From Megaustenia siamemsis (Eukaryota > Mollusca > Gastropoda > Stylommatophora > Ariophantidae), in contig JAVIAB010000047.1 in the NCBI GenBank assembly GCA_032433765.1, forward strand, positions 18,943,011-19,007,010: 64,000 bases of DNA, read 5' to 3'. How positions within the stretch are numbered: position 1 is the stretch's first letter; each line of letters starts with the position of its first letter. The notes beneath the pieces are model-generated. The model saw only the letters and a list, made by a program, of their open reading frames with translations. It ran no database searches and was not told the origin of the DNA. The translations under genes and the position numbers were made by a program. Positions 11,116 to 21,579 of the stretch are shown in pieces.

Positions 11116-12454
11116 AACACGGTGACTGACTACGTACTGACACTTAACCTAATGACCTGGGATGTGATTGAGTTATGCATTCTGATAAAATGTTTGATGA
11201 GTCGTGGCCTCTGCCGCTGCTTCTGTCTTAGACATCTTGTTTGTGATCTTTGTTTCGCGTAATATAGATAAGGCCATTCATGGCGACTGGTAATAGGCGG
11301 GTGTGATGAATATACTATTTCCTAATTGCTGATTTTCTGGCATTTTGTACTTCAGGTATTCGTTTAATGAAAACAGATTGCCTGTTTTATGTGGTTGCAG
11401 GGTCAAATTCATTATCTTCTTTATTTTCAGGTCATACAAATCAGGTCTTCAGTTTATACGCTCCAGTGGTATTTACAACCATTAGCAGTATCCAGATAAT
11501 GGGCGCTACCTAATGTGTCTGGTCAGATTATAAAGATAAGTTCAACGCGGTATGGAGAGAACTGTAGAACATGTTCTTGATCTGGTGTTTCGATTACATG
11601 TGGAGAAACATTATGTGGGGCATTTTATAATAGTTACCTGAGTTTGTAATTTTAGTTCAGTCAGTTGGTAAGCTAGTTAGTTAAATTCATTAGTTAGTTA
11701 GTTAATTAGTTAGTTAATTGGTGGGTTGATTGCTTGGTTGGCAGGTTGTTTTTTTTTATTGGTTGCCTGGTTGGTTAGTTAGACGAGTATGTTTTGATCA
11801 ATACGAGTCTTCTTAAGTCCTCTTCAAAAACATTACTAAGAATTCCCCCTTTCAACTACATAAAATCCTTACAAATAAAATCAAAATGAAGCATGAGGCG
11901 AAGACAAAACGACTTCCCTTCTTTGTTTCAGATCAACAAAGCAATCAGAAGCTGCTTTACAATGTAGTGTATTTTCGACAGCATCTTAGTCCCTCCACTT
12001 TGTGCTGTACAGGGATTCCCCGCGAGGAGTGTGTTCCACTATATTTATTTCGTTATTTACTGTCTTACGTCAGGTCGTCCTTGACCTGCCTCTCTTTCTT
12101 CTTCCCTCCAGATTCCGCTACATGGCAGTATTTGTTATTTGTTCTTGATATCATACCAACACGTGATATATCCAGTTTTTTTCTTCTTGGCTGCGTCTTT
12201 AGCGCATTTTTTGGTTGCTGATATATTTTCGATTTTATTTCTGTATTTTCTTTTTTTCATTTCTCCATGCTTAATTAAGCAAACAAGGATTGAGTGTTAA
12301 AGGCGCCATATAAATATGTATGGATAAATTTGCATACAAATGTGTGGACGTCTTTCACCTCTGGAGTTAGCTTCCTATGTTAATCAGACAGATCATAGAG
12401 TAGAAGTAGATCCCTTCATAAATATTGCGCTGGAGAAGGTATTCATAGTGTCCA
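11116..12454. other. Unassigned DNA with a GTTA-rich simple repeat
   Basis: No gene recognised. 11655-11785 is a degenerate TTAGTTAG/TTGGTTGG simple repeat. A 111-codon open stretch at 11886 has no domain and unremarkable composition. Confidence 0.5.
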
Positions 12455-12764
12455 ATGTGGCATTTTAGGAAAGATAGCAGCACAAAAGAAGCCATATTCT
12501 GCATGAGAACATTAATCGAAAAGTACACAGAAGTAAACAAACCAATATATGCCTGCTTCATAGACTACACCATAGCTTTTTATAGAGTACACCACAAACC
12601 AACTCATAGAATGCCTAAAAGATATACATCTAGATGACATGGACATACGACTAATATGCAATCTATACTGGAGCAAATAGCAATAATCAAAAAATAACAA
12701 AGAGAACTCTACACCCATTGATATAAAAAGAGGAGTAAGACAGGGATGTATCTTATAACCAAGC

Positions 12765-14036
12765 TTGTTCAATCTATACACTGAGCAAATCTGTAACAAC
12801 TTTACAGAGATGCAAGGTCTACAAATTAATGGAAAGATAATCAATAACCTAAGATATGTTGACGATACTGTACTACTAGCAGAAAATCCTAAAGATCTAC
12901 AACAATTACTTAATGAAATAAACATGACAAGCAAAAAATATGGACTAGATATGAATATCAAAAAGACAAAAACTGTGATCATAAACAAAGAAGATACTCA
13001 AAACCCACAAGTGGGTATAAAAATTGAAGGAATAGACCTGGAGACAGTTCAGAACTATAACTACCTTGGATATACTGTAACCAGTGATGGAAAATGTACA
13101 ACTGAAATAAATAAAAGAATAGGATTGGCAGAAAGTAATTTTAATGTCATGAAGAACATGCTAACATCAAAACAAATAACACCAGGAAAAATGATGAAAA
13201 TAACTCAAAACAACAGAAATGGGATCCAGTGGTCACTGACCAAACAACTTGATGATTTAGACTTTGCTGATGACATAGCTCTCCTATCACACAGCCACCA
13301 ACAGATGCAAGATAAAATGAGTATATTAGATGAGAGATCACAACAGCTAGGACTAAAGATTAATAGAGATAAGACCAACATTATGAGAATTAATGCAGTT
13401 GGCAATAACCAAATAAAACTAGGAGAAATACCTCTACTAGACGTACAATCTTATATATATCTGGGCAGTAATATAGATAAAGAGGGAGGAACAGAAAACG
13501 ATACCAAAATAAGGATATCAAAAGCAAGAGGAGCTTTCATTGCACTGGGAAACATATGGAAATCCAAAGAAATTAGGCTAAATACAAAAATACAAATTTT
13601 CAACTCCAATGTTAAGTCGGTTCTATTATATGGCTGTGAAACATGGAGAATAACAAAATTGACAATCACGAAGGTAAAGACTTTTATTAATGGATGCTTG
13701 CGCAGAATAAAGGGATGGAAATGGCAGGACAAAGTCACAAACGTGGAATTATGGAAATGTACCGGTCAAATACCAGTGGATAAAGAAATACAGCGAAGAC
13801 GATGGCGATGGATAGGACACACACTACGGAAACCAACTGAGAGTATTACACAACAGGCCCTTTTTTGGAATCCCCAGGGGAAAAGACAAAGAGGAAGACC
13901 AAGGAATTCTTGGAGAAGACAGATTGAAGCAGAGATGAAGATGATGGGGAAGACATGGAATGATCTTAAAAGAATTGCAAAAAACAGAACGACTTGGAAA
14001 GTGTTTGTTGAAGACCTATGCTCCACTGGGAGCTAA
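12765..14036 (+). CDS. Chimeric open frame: LINE-A plus LINE-B reverse transcriptase parts
   Basis: A 423-codon uninterrupted frame fusing two reverse transcriptase fragments. Residues 1-140 are LINE-A palm with YVDD at about residues 31-34. Residues from about 141 on are LINE-B with FADD at about residues 167-170, then thumb and a C-terminal RRWRWIGHTLRKP module. The start is TTG at 12765 directly after a TAA, so no normal initiation site is evident. Neither half has a full fingers/palm domain or an endonuclease domain, so I do not expect activity. The frame is probably open because both sources were recently coding. Confidence 0.6.
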   Translation: MFNLYTEQICNNFTEMQGLQINGKIINNLRYVDDTVLLAENPKDLQQLLNEINMTSKKYGLDMNIKKTKTVIINKEDTQNPQVGIKIEGIDLETVQNYNYLGYTVTSDGKCTTEINKRIGLAESNFNVMKNMLTSKQITPGKMMKITQNNRNGIQWSLTKQLDDLDFADDIALLSHSHQQMQDKMSILDERSQQLGLKINRDKTNIMRINAVGNNQIKLGEIPLLDVQSYIYLGSNIDKEGGTENDTKIRISKARGAFIALGNIWKSKEIRLNTKIQIFNSNVKSVLLYGCETWRITKLTITKVKTFINGCLRRIKGWKWQDKVTNVELWKCTGQIPVDKEIQRRRWRWIGHTLRKPTESITQQALFWNPQGKRQRGRPRNSWRRQIEAEMKMMGKTWNDLKRIAKNRTTWKVFVEDLCSTGS

Positions 14037-14043
14037 AAGGTAG
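13187..14043 (+). mobile_element. LINE-B 3' fragment nested in LINE-A
   Basis: A second, unrelated reverse transcriptase 3' portion. Visible are LDFADDIALLSHSH (motif C, FADD at 13263-13274), YLGSNIDKEGG, LYGCETWR, FINGCLRRIKGW, RRWRWIGHTLRKP and a terminal WRRQIEAEMK...FVEDLCS motif ending at TAA 14034-14036. A shorter copy of the same 3' end lies at 25.1 kb. It is inserted in the same orientation and, by chance, in frame with the upstream LINE-A reverse transcriptase. Confidence 0.8.
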
Positions 14044-14540
14044 ACCTAAAACTAAGAATAGCAAAATGTTATGTCTTCTCAACATTCTTATATGGTGCAG
14101 AAACATGGACAATAGACACGCAAACAGAACAGAGAAATGAAAGCTTTGAAATGTGGATATATAGAAGAATAGGTAGAATTGGATGGAAGGGAAAGAAAAC
14201 AAACGATGAAGTCTTAAAACAACTAAAAATGAAAAGAGAACTACTAAGTACAATTCAAACAAGACAAATGTGATTTTTGGCCCATGTTAAAAGACACAGC
14301 AGCCTACTAAAAGTAATCCTGGAGGGGAAAATACAAGGTAAAAGAGGCAGAAGCAGACCAAGACTAACATGGACGAGTAACATCAAAAGATGAAAAAAAC
14401 AGCCTATTACAACCTGCACCATCAAAGCAAGAGACAGAGCAGAATGGCGCTCCATGGTAGCCAATCTTCGTTGCGGAGATAGCACTCGATGATGATGATG
14501 AATGTGGCATTGCCGCAAGACCGCATCGGTTGAAAGTTGC

Positions 14541-14885
14541 CTTTAACTCAAAGGTAAAGTAAAGTACGAGACTTGAACCGGCGTCTTAGCACGCGAGTTT
14601 CCACCCATATGTGCTCGCTCGCCTATCCAGAAGTGTTTAGAGACTTCGGGATAGTGTCGCTTCAAGCATCGAATCTCACAATGCGAGGCGGCATTCCTCA
14701 CCTTCCCAGAGTGCTCCATGGTACCCATTTTTGGCCAGAAGCTGGGTCGACCGCGGGGTTTTTTTTTTTTTTCCAAAACACGAGCACAATTCACACTGCT
14801 TCCAGCGTGAATAGAACATGGGTTGACCGAACGTCTGTAGCCCAGTCGGATGGTTTTCGCAACTAGGCTACCGATGCCCCTAGAC
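14541..14885 (-). mobile_element. SINE-2 copy 1 (tRNA-derived)
   Basis: On the minus strand a tRNA-like head (GGTAGCCTAGTTGCG, degraded B-box region) is followed by a body shared with 38632-38941: GGAAGCAG(T/C)GTGAATTG, a homopolymer run, GGTCGACCCAGC, GGCATTCC(T/C)..CTTCCCAG and ACACTATCC.GAAGTCT. Both copies end in an AAAGGTAAAG/ACTTACCTTTACC-type sequence. Non-coding. Confidence 0.65.
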
Positions 14886-15171
14886 TCAAAGCTGACAGTA
14901 TTTGAGTAAGGAGACAACAAGTAATTAAGGTTCCACACAACCCTCCTATGATGCCTCGTGAAACAGAATAACCAGTCCGGTCATGGAGCAACGGCTGTAA
15001 AGAGAGACAACCTTTCACTCAAAATGACGTCTTATAACCGGAACTGCTTGATAAAAACACATAAATATTTGGACTAGATGACAATGACTTTCCAACGTTG
15101 TGATACCAGTGCCAGTCATAGACCCTTGATGCAAGAACAGAAAGAAAAATAACCTGTACTGAGAGGGAATA
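14886..15171. other. Unassigned DNA
   Basis: No gene or repeat copy recognised between SINE-2 and SINE-1. Confidence 0.4.
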
Positions 15172-15432
15172 GGGAGCCGCGATAGCTCAGTGGTTAGTGA
15201 ACTGGATTACAAAGGACAAGAGTTAGGGTTCGATCCCAAATGACGGCTGCCGGGTTCACCCAGCCTTAAATGGGTACCGAATTTTTTTTCTGGGAAAGTA
15301 AAGCGGCACTGGCGTAATACCGACCACATTACCACAAAAATCATGAGCTGAAGGTCTGTAAAATTTATGGTAACTAACACCATATTCCCTATACGTCACT
15401 TGGCGTGACGGGGTTACTTTACTTTTTTTTTT
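15172..15432 (+). mobile_element. SINE-1 copy (tRNA-derived), near full length
   Basis: Head GGGAGCCGCGATAGCTCAGT contains an A box (TAGCTCAGTGG, about 15184). The B box is GGTTCGATCCC (about 15228). The body contains GGTTCACCCAGCCTTAAATG, GGGAAAGTAAAGCGGCAC and ACCGACCACATTACC, and ends CACTTGGCGTGACGGGGTTA followed by T-rich sequence. RNA polymerase III promoter architecture is intact. Confidence 0.85.
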
Positions 15433-16060
15433 CTAACTGAGATGGAATGTGTAAGAAAAATGGCAGGAAACACCCTGACAGATAAGATCAGAAATGGAGA
15501 ACTGAGAAAAAAGCTAAGAATAATCCCCACCTTAGAATATATAAGGAAATAATTGATAAATTGGTTTGGCCACGTGATAAGGCAGAAAGATCAAAACACA
15601 ACAAAAAGAGACTTCAATAAATGTTGCGAGAACACCAGACCCAAGGGCCGACCACAGATCATCGTCATTATCGAGCGCCGTCTCTGCAACGAAGGTTGGC
15701 TACCATGGGTCGCCATTCCACTCTGTTTCTTGCTTTGATGGTGCAGGTTGACATATATTGACTTGTCCATCTTTTGATGTTACTCGTCCATGTTAGTCTT
15801 GGTCTGCCTCTGCCTCTTTTACCTTGTATTTTCCCTTCCAATATTTTCTTTCCATGGCTTTCTTTGGAGTGTTGCGTGATGAGGCTCCAATCTCTTTCAC
15901 GGTGGTCTGTCATATTAGCCGACTGCAAAAAAAAAAAAGATTGATTTACACAATATTATAAACACTAGGAAACATACAGCAGCAGAGGCAAACAGACGCG
16001 CTAATAAAGACTCCAAATTATGTCTCACCTCCACGCTGAAAGGCACATGAGGGAGGAAAA
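15433..16060 (+). mobile_element. LINE-D copy, interrupted by a LINE-A insertion
   Basis: The upstream part encodes MAGNTLTDKIRNGELRKKL, a TAA, then LINWFGHVIRQKDQNTTK and NTRPKGRP. After the inserted block the tail resumes with HTAAEANRRANKDSKLCL. The interruption runs from about 15655 to 15925. No catalytic motif is present, so this is a 3' fragment. Confidence 0.7.
15655..15928 (-). mobile_element. LINE-A 3' fragment nested in LINE-D
   Basis: The minus-strand reading has KKILEGKIQGKRGRGRPRLT, WTSNIKRWTSQ and VEWRPMVANLRC and ends at a degenerate ATGATGAT tail (about 15658-15675 on the plus strand, ATCATCGTCATTATC). It is followed on the plus strand by an A12 run that may partly belong to the host LINE-D sequence. 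Confidence 0.75.
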
Positions 16061-16451
16061 AAGACAATAACGCAGCCACGCTAGCTAAATGCCCAAGTTG
16101 TTGCTCGAACAACAAAGATAACTTATCGCCAGGCCCTCCGGGTTTTCACCTTGGCAAAATTTGTTGTTTGAAATCTGAACAATAGCCTCACACTTATGAT
16201 CACTAATTTAAGGTCCCTATAGCTTACTCGCTAAGAATTTAACCAATAGTTCGATGGTGCCCTCAGCGGGAACACTACTTCCCTATAACGAGCTTTGATT
16301 ACATGGTTCTATGAGTGGTGAGACTGTTGAACAATTCAGTTTACTAGTGAGCTGCAACTAGTTGATTTGTTGATATCTGGCACATAAAATGTATACTTCA
16401 GTCAATTTAAAGACTTAAGGTTTAAGCTACATTTTTTAAGCTATTTACAGG

Positions 16452-16491
<40 letters not shown>

Positions 16492-16962
16492 CCTTTTCGT
16501 CTTGTCAGACGGTCTAGTGGAGGCTATTGTGTATTTTTTTGAGGTATTGTTTTTGCCGAACAGCTTCTCTCGTGGCTAATTCTACCAATGTTTGACAAAC
16601 ATATGCGGTCACATAATGAACAGGTCAGGCCTGACCTGTTCATTTACAGGATTGCTACAAATGTAATAGAAAGAAAAAAAAACAAAAAAAAAACATGTGT
16701 GAATCCAGTTGTCATTTATAGTTATTCCTATTCAGGTCATTACATTTGTATGAAATCAGGAAATTTAATAAATTAAAGAAAGTAGAACAGTGAATATATG
16801 ATCTAGAACTCATCGATAAAAAGTAAAATTTAACAAATAAAGAAGAAACATTTCCGATAAGGTTAATTACACTTAAATATTGCAGAATATATCAGAAAGA
16901 CAACATTAATCACGCACAACTCGTCTTGCAAACAAAGCTATTGCATGGATGACAGGCCTTTG

Positions 16963-17005
<43 letters not shown>

Positions 17006-17600
17006 CCCAACATTTATTTGTAAGCACTTGACATATATCGAGATGGCTAATGAGAGGAATGACTTATTATGGTAGATATTAATGATAAAATATTGTTTTA
17101 TATTCCAGTGATTGTCAAAATGCATTTAACTATGCGTCATCAAAATGTATCCCTAAACATGTAAGGACTAACTGATGTTTAACTTTAAAAAGGCTAGACA
17201 TAGCCAACATCAACATTGTGGTAGCCTCATGCAAACATGGTACAGACAGAATAACATTGATAATTATCACAAGCTAAATGAATATACCTGATAACAACAT
17301 TTTTTTTTAAAAATCGCATAACAGAAGCGAGATTCAACTCAAACCTCTTCTTTGATATTAATCATAGACCTGTTTACATTAACTTAATCAGCCGCATCAA
17401 CAAAAAACAGGGAACACAAAGACATAAACATCGCAAACTGCAAAACATCATTTTATTGAAACCATCCTAAGCCGTATATTTCATAAAATAACAAACACCT
17501 TTGCAGCTTAGTCAAAAGTATTTTTATAAAGCAATTATACATATAATGTTGAAGATCAAAGATAATATGAAAACAACGTCTTTTTTACGATCTAATCAAT
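16061..17600. other. Unassigned DNA with simple repeats
   Basis: No gene found. Holds a (TA)n run at about 16455-16487, a perfect 30-bp palindrome at 16615-16644, and a 42-nt T run at 16964-17005 (an A42 tail if read on the minus strand). The rest is unremarkable AT-rich DNA. Confidence 0.6.
16615..16644. repeat. Perfect 30-bp palindrome
   Basis: Arms AATGAACAGGTCAGG and CCTGACCTGTTCATT with no spacer. Confidence 0.9.
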
Positions 17601-17607
17601 GAAATAA

Positions 17608-18058
17608 TGTAACCAAAGAAATAGTCTACCAAAGAAATAGTCTACCAAAGAAATAGTGTAACCAAATAAATAGTGTAACTAAAGAAATAGTGTAACCAAA
17701 AAATAGTGTAACTAAAGAAATAGTGTAACTAAAGAAGTAGTATAACTAAAGAAGTAGTGTAACTAAAGAAATAATGTAACCAAAGAAATAGTCTAACCAA
17801 AGAAATAGTCTAACCAAAGAAATAGTGTAACCAAATAAATAGTGTAACTGAAGAAATAGTGTAACCAAACAAATAGTGTAACTAAGGAAATAGTATAACA
17901 AAAGAAATAGTTTAACCAAATAAATAGTGTAACCAAAGAAATAGTCTAACCAAATAAATAGTGTAACCAAAGAAATAGTCTAACCAAATAAATAGTTTAA
18001 CCAAATAAATAGTGTAACTAAAGAAATAGTGTAACCAAATAAATAGTGTACCTAAAGC
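17608..18058. repeat. Minisatellite, 17-bp unit
   Basis: About 26 copies of AACCAAAGAAATAGTGT, with GTGT/GTCT and CCAAA/CTAAA/CAAATAAA variants. It directly abuts the 3' end of a LINE-C copy at 18059. Confidence 0.9.
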
Positions 18059-18395
18059 ATCATCATCAAGTACCGGGCCTACTGGTGTAGGTGATCATGT
18101 CTCTTCACAACTTTCGATCTCGACAGTTATTTATCATTTCTGTTGTTGACCTTCGGCCATGCCACTCTTAAGCTGTTTGGTATTTTTTCTCTTTGCTTCC
18201 CTCTATCTCTTCGTCCATCAATTTGTCCAGTTGTTACAATATATCCCAGCTGTTCCTTTCTCATTACATAGCTAAAAACTGATGATTGTTTCTTCCTAAT
18301 ATTGGAAATTATCTTTCTTTTTGCTTTGACGTCTTTCAGAACATTTTCATTACTCTTCTTAGCGGTCCATGGTATTCTCAACATTCTTCCGTACC
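18059..18395 (-). mobile_element. LINE-C 3' fragment, copy 1
   Basis: The plus strand begins CATCATCATCAAGTACCGGG, the reverse of the LINE-C tail. The minus-strand reading holds RMLRIPWTAKKSNENVLK, RKIISNIRKKQ and VMRKEQLGYIVTTGQIDG, the C-terminal region of a LINE reverse transcriptase after the thumb. It has frame changes and no palm domain. Confidence 0.8.
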
Positions 18396-18399
18396 AAAA

Positions 18400-19055
18400 G
18401 AAATAATGAAAAAAATAAGACATTTTACAAAACGTCAACATTAGTAACGACTAAAAAACTAAAATCCAAGTATTGTCGATTATATATTATGTAGACGTTA
18501 TAGACCAGCAAATCGCAAGATGTCATTCGATACGCTTATTCAGGAAAGCAAAATAAAGAAAGTAATAAATGAATCAACTTTATTTCAAACGCTTGAACAA
18601 TAATAAATAATCATCTGGAAAAGAAACCTCATGGACTTTCTAGAAGATCATATTGATGAAACTTGAGATGAAATGTCCATCTCATCGTTATTATTAACGA
18701 AAAAAAACGCAACATCAAAATGTAATATCACAAAAATAAAGATAGAACGCTTTAAAGACTTTACAAACATTACAAATTGTATTTCATCTAGGTCATGTCT
18801 CCTTTACGGACTAATTCTGCACTGATGTTCATCAGGATAATGGGTCCTCCTCTCATCAAATTGATTTCTCGCAAATATGTGCATTCATGACTACTACGAA
18901 GTCGTCATTCTTGAGTAGATACCAAAAGCAAGAAGCGATCTAGAGACGACCTAGGATATGTTTAATATATGTGAACATTGATGTAAAATCTTCACGTTGA
19001 GTAACGGTATATGTTTTCACATTAAAAGTACTGTAATAATATATATTTATACTCT
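18400..19055. other. Unassigned DNA
   Basis: AT-rich. No gene or repeat copy recognised. Confidence 0.5.
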
Positions 19056-19283
19056 GAAAGAGGCCAATGCAAAAAGAAAGCTAATTTCCAATATTAGGAC
19101 GAAACGATCATCATTTTTGGCCATGTAATGAGAAGGTAACTGCTGGAATATGTTGTAACAACTGGAAAAATCAATGGGACGAAGAGATAGAGGGAAGCAA
19201 AGAGAAAAGATACCAGACAGCTTATGAGACTAACTTGGCAGAAAGTCAAACACAGAAATGATAAATAACTGTCGAGATGACGG
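19056..19283 (+). mobile_element. LINE-C fragment, copy 2
   Basis: The nucleotide segment GCTAATTTCCAATATTAGGA, followed by GGCCATGTAATGAGAAG and AGATAGAGGGAAGCAAAGAG, matches LINE-C copies elsewhere. It is degraded, with frame changes, and ends before the diagnostic GTACTTGATGATG tail. Confidence 0.7.
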
Positions 19284-19634
19284 GTATACGTTAAAAATGT
19301 TGAAGTAGATATGATAACATCTGCAGGGTGAACATTGGTTCCTTTTTTCCAGAATAAAAAACACTGCCAGTGAAGAATGTTTTAAAAGACCTGGAGAAGC
19401 TAAGATTATCATCAGGACCATAAGGTCCTTGCTTTTGCTGAGGAGGGGATATGAGCACCTATGGACATGTTCGGAGTGCAGTGATGATGACCCGCTAATA
19501 ACTCAATAACTCTGACCATAAGGAAATTACCATCTGCGTGTATTGGGTATGTGAGAATATAAGGAGGAATTGCGAATGCAATAACAATGGGCAGAATGAA
19601 TGGAAAGAGGAAACAAATATTTAACAGTTTATCC
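19284..19634. other. Unassigned DNA
   Basis: No gene or repeat copy recognised. Confidence 0.4.
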
Positions 19635-19639
19635 AAGAC

Positions 19640-19976
19640 CACTGATTGAATAAAATAAAATAACATAATAAAAGACCACTGATTGAATAAAATAACATAA
19701 TAAAAGACCACTGATTGAATAAAATAACATAATAAAAGACCACTGATTGAATAACATAACATAATAAAAGACCACTGATTGAATAACATAACATAATAAA
19801 AGACCACTGATTGAATAACATAACATAATAAAAGACCACTGATTGAATAAAATAACATAATAAAAGACCACTGATTGAATAACATAACATAATAAAAGAC
19901 CACTGATTGAATAAAATAACATAATAAAAGACCACTGATTGAATAAAATAACATAATAAAAGACCACTGATTGAAA
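19640..19976. repeat. Minisatellite, 32-bp unit
   Basis: About ten copies of a unit containing AAAGACCACTGATTGAATAA. The main variant alternates AAATAACAT and CATAACAT in the remainder. Low divergence suggests recent expansion. Minus-strand open frames through it are an artefact of the repeat. Confidence 0.9.
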
Positions 19977-20084
19977 TAATGACATTCATTAAGGACCGAG
20001 AGATGTGGAGAGAGATTTTCGTCTACAGCAAACGGCATGGCACGTAATAATGAGAATAATATAATTTGAATACTTTAATGTTTA

Positions 20085-20890
20085 TTTCACTTCTTGTGAT
20101 ATCCTTGCGCATAATGTTTCGAAATTCCGATTGCTTACGATGAATTATGATATTGTTTGACGAAAATTGTATTCAAATCAAATGTACTATCAGCCCTTGC
20201 GTATGCGTGTGAAAGCTGAAAAAACAACAAGAGATATAGAAACAAAGTTGAACGCATCCGAAAATAAATGTCTGAGGAAAATGCTTGGTACAGCGTGGAA
20301 CGAATTCAAAACAAACGAGGAAATTAAAGAAATCGTCAATCAATCACTAATATCTTCAGTAATAAAAAAAAAAGACGATGGTCATATGTTGGACATGTGA
20401 TGAGAAGAGATAATAACAGAAAACAAGCCCCCATGTGGGAAACAACAGGTAAGAGGAAAAGAGGAGGACCCAGAGAGACACTGAGAAGAACATTGATGAG
20501 ATAGGCAAGAGCAGCAGGAATGGGCTCCCTCAATGAGATAGAGCTGCTTGCACAGAACAGAGACAAATGGCGAGATTTGTTAAAATATCTTTAAAAGAAT
20601 TGAAAACTGCTAGACTAAAAATGTAGATAAGAGAAGGAGTATCTTGATCTACGCCCTATGGGCCGGTTACGACTCGAAAGGTCAACAGATAAATAGATGA
20701 TGAAAGACAGGTCAGCTGCGTTCACTTTCGATGCCACTTGACCATATGCCTTTTGGCGTGTGATGTAGCTGCTATGATGGTGACAGCAGCTGCCTTTCAC
20801 TTTTTGGATCATTGACTGAGATGAGATGTTAATACAGATAATTCCACTGACACGGGCGATTGAACAATTATGGATTTTAACTCGTTTGCG
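20085..20890. repeat. Older repeat R, copy interrupted by LINE-E
   Basis: Left part (to about 20162) contains ATTCCGATTGCTTACGATGA. The right part (from about 20698) contains TTCACTTTCGATGCCAC, CTTTTGGCGTGTG and ATTCCACTGACACGGGCG. Both match 33595-33835 in order, where they are contiguous. Confidence 0.7.
20163..20697 (+). mobile_element. LINE-E 3' fragment
   Basis: Reverse-transcriptase C-terminal region: LALAYACESW-like start, NKCLRKMLGTAWNEFKTNEE, then after a frame change in an A-rich run (about 20366) GHVMRRDNNRKQAP, GKRKRGGPRETLRRT, a TAG, and LLAQNRDKWRDLLKYL. The 3' end reads GGTCAACAGATAAATAGATG. It sits inside an older repeat whose uninterrupted paralogue is at 33.6-33.8 kb. Confidence 0.75.
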
Positions 20891-21155
20891 TCAATAACGG
20901 GGCCTTCGACTAATAATAACCATATCAGCAGTCCGCATAAAAGCGACGGAGCTAACAGCCTTTCACAGAAATTAGCGATCGCCACAGACACACAATAACC
21001 AGTTTACTGCCAGCTTGAAGAAACCGTTGTCACTATATCACTACATCATTAACTCACAGTCACGCTCAGCTCATCCATAAGCTCATCTCTTTCACTGTTA
21101 TTTTAAAAATTCTATAATGTATTCCATAAACAAGAAAAATAGTTCTTAAATGTTA
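20891..21155. other. Unassigned DNA
   Basis: No gene or repeat copy recognised. Confidence 0.4.
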
Positions 21156-21579
21156 CTTCGAGCCAGTCTTAACATATGGATGTGAATCATGGATAATAAG
21201 ACAACAGACAAGAAAATCACTGGAGTCTGTAGAAATGTGGTTTTACAGAAGAATGTTGAGAATACCATGGACAGCTACGAAGAGAAATGAAAATGTTCTG
21301 AAAAAGGTCAAAGGAAAAGGAGAGCTAATTTCCAATATTAGGAAAAAACAATCATTTTTTGGCCATGTAATGAGAAGAGAACAACTGGAATATACCGTAA
21401 CAACTGGAAAATTGAGGGACGAAGAAGTAGAGGGAAGCAAAGGGAGAAAATACCAGACAGCTTAAGAGAATGGCTTGGCAGAAGGTCAACAACAGAAATG
21501 ATAAAAAACTGTCGAGATCGAAAGTTGTGGAGAGACATAATCACCTACGCCAGTAGGCCCGGTACTTGATGATGATGTG
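21156..21579 (+). mobile_element. LINE-C 3' fragment, copy 3
   Basis: Best-preserved LINE-C copy on the plus strand: YGCESWIIRQQTRKSLESVE, MWFYRRMLRIPWTATKRNEN, ELISNIRKKQSFFGHVMRRE, a frame change near 21420, and a tail reading through to GGCCCGGTACTTGATGATGA. No palm domain. It abuts the 28-bp minisatellite. Confidence 0.8.

Larger units (their letters stand above)
12455..14504 (+). mobile_element. LINE-A copy 1, split by a LINE-B insertion
   Basis: Non-LTR retrotransposon reverse transcriptase, 5'-truncated. LINE-A occupies 12455-13186 and 14044-14504. Motif A (FIDYTIAF) appears near 12555-12580, motif B (GVRQGCIL) at 12732-12755 and motif C (YVDD) at 12855-12866. A TAA at 12756-12758 breaks the frame right after motif B. 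After the insertion the thumb region resumes, followed by a GRPRLTW-like motif, a WRSMVANLRC motif and a GATGATGATGATGA tail at about 14488-14502. The join is defined by comparison with the uninterrupted copy at 45.3 kb, where ACCAGG runs straight into GCTAAAACTAAG. Confidence 0.8.

Noticed and set aside
11886..12221. 111-codon open frame as a small gene
   Set aside because: No domain, signal or similarity recognised, and no sign of exon structure.
16619..16640. Nuclear receptor response element (inverted AGGTCA half-sites)
   Set aside because: Spacing is 4 bp, unlike the classical 0 or 3 bp inverted sites, and it lies inside a larger palindrome in gene-free DNA.
19412..20038. Minus-strand open frames with repeated hydrophobic segments resembling membrane helices
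   Set aside because: Caused by the 32-bp minisatellite. The hydrophobic pattern repeats with the DNA unit in all three frames.
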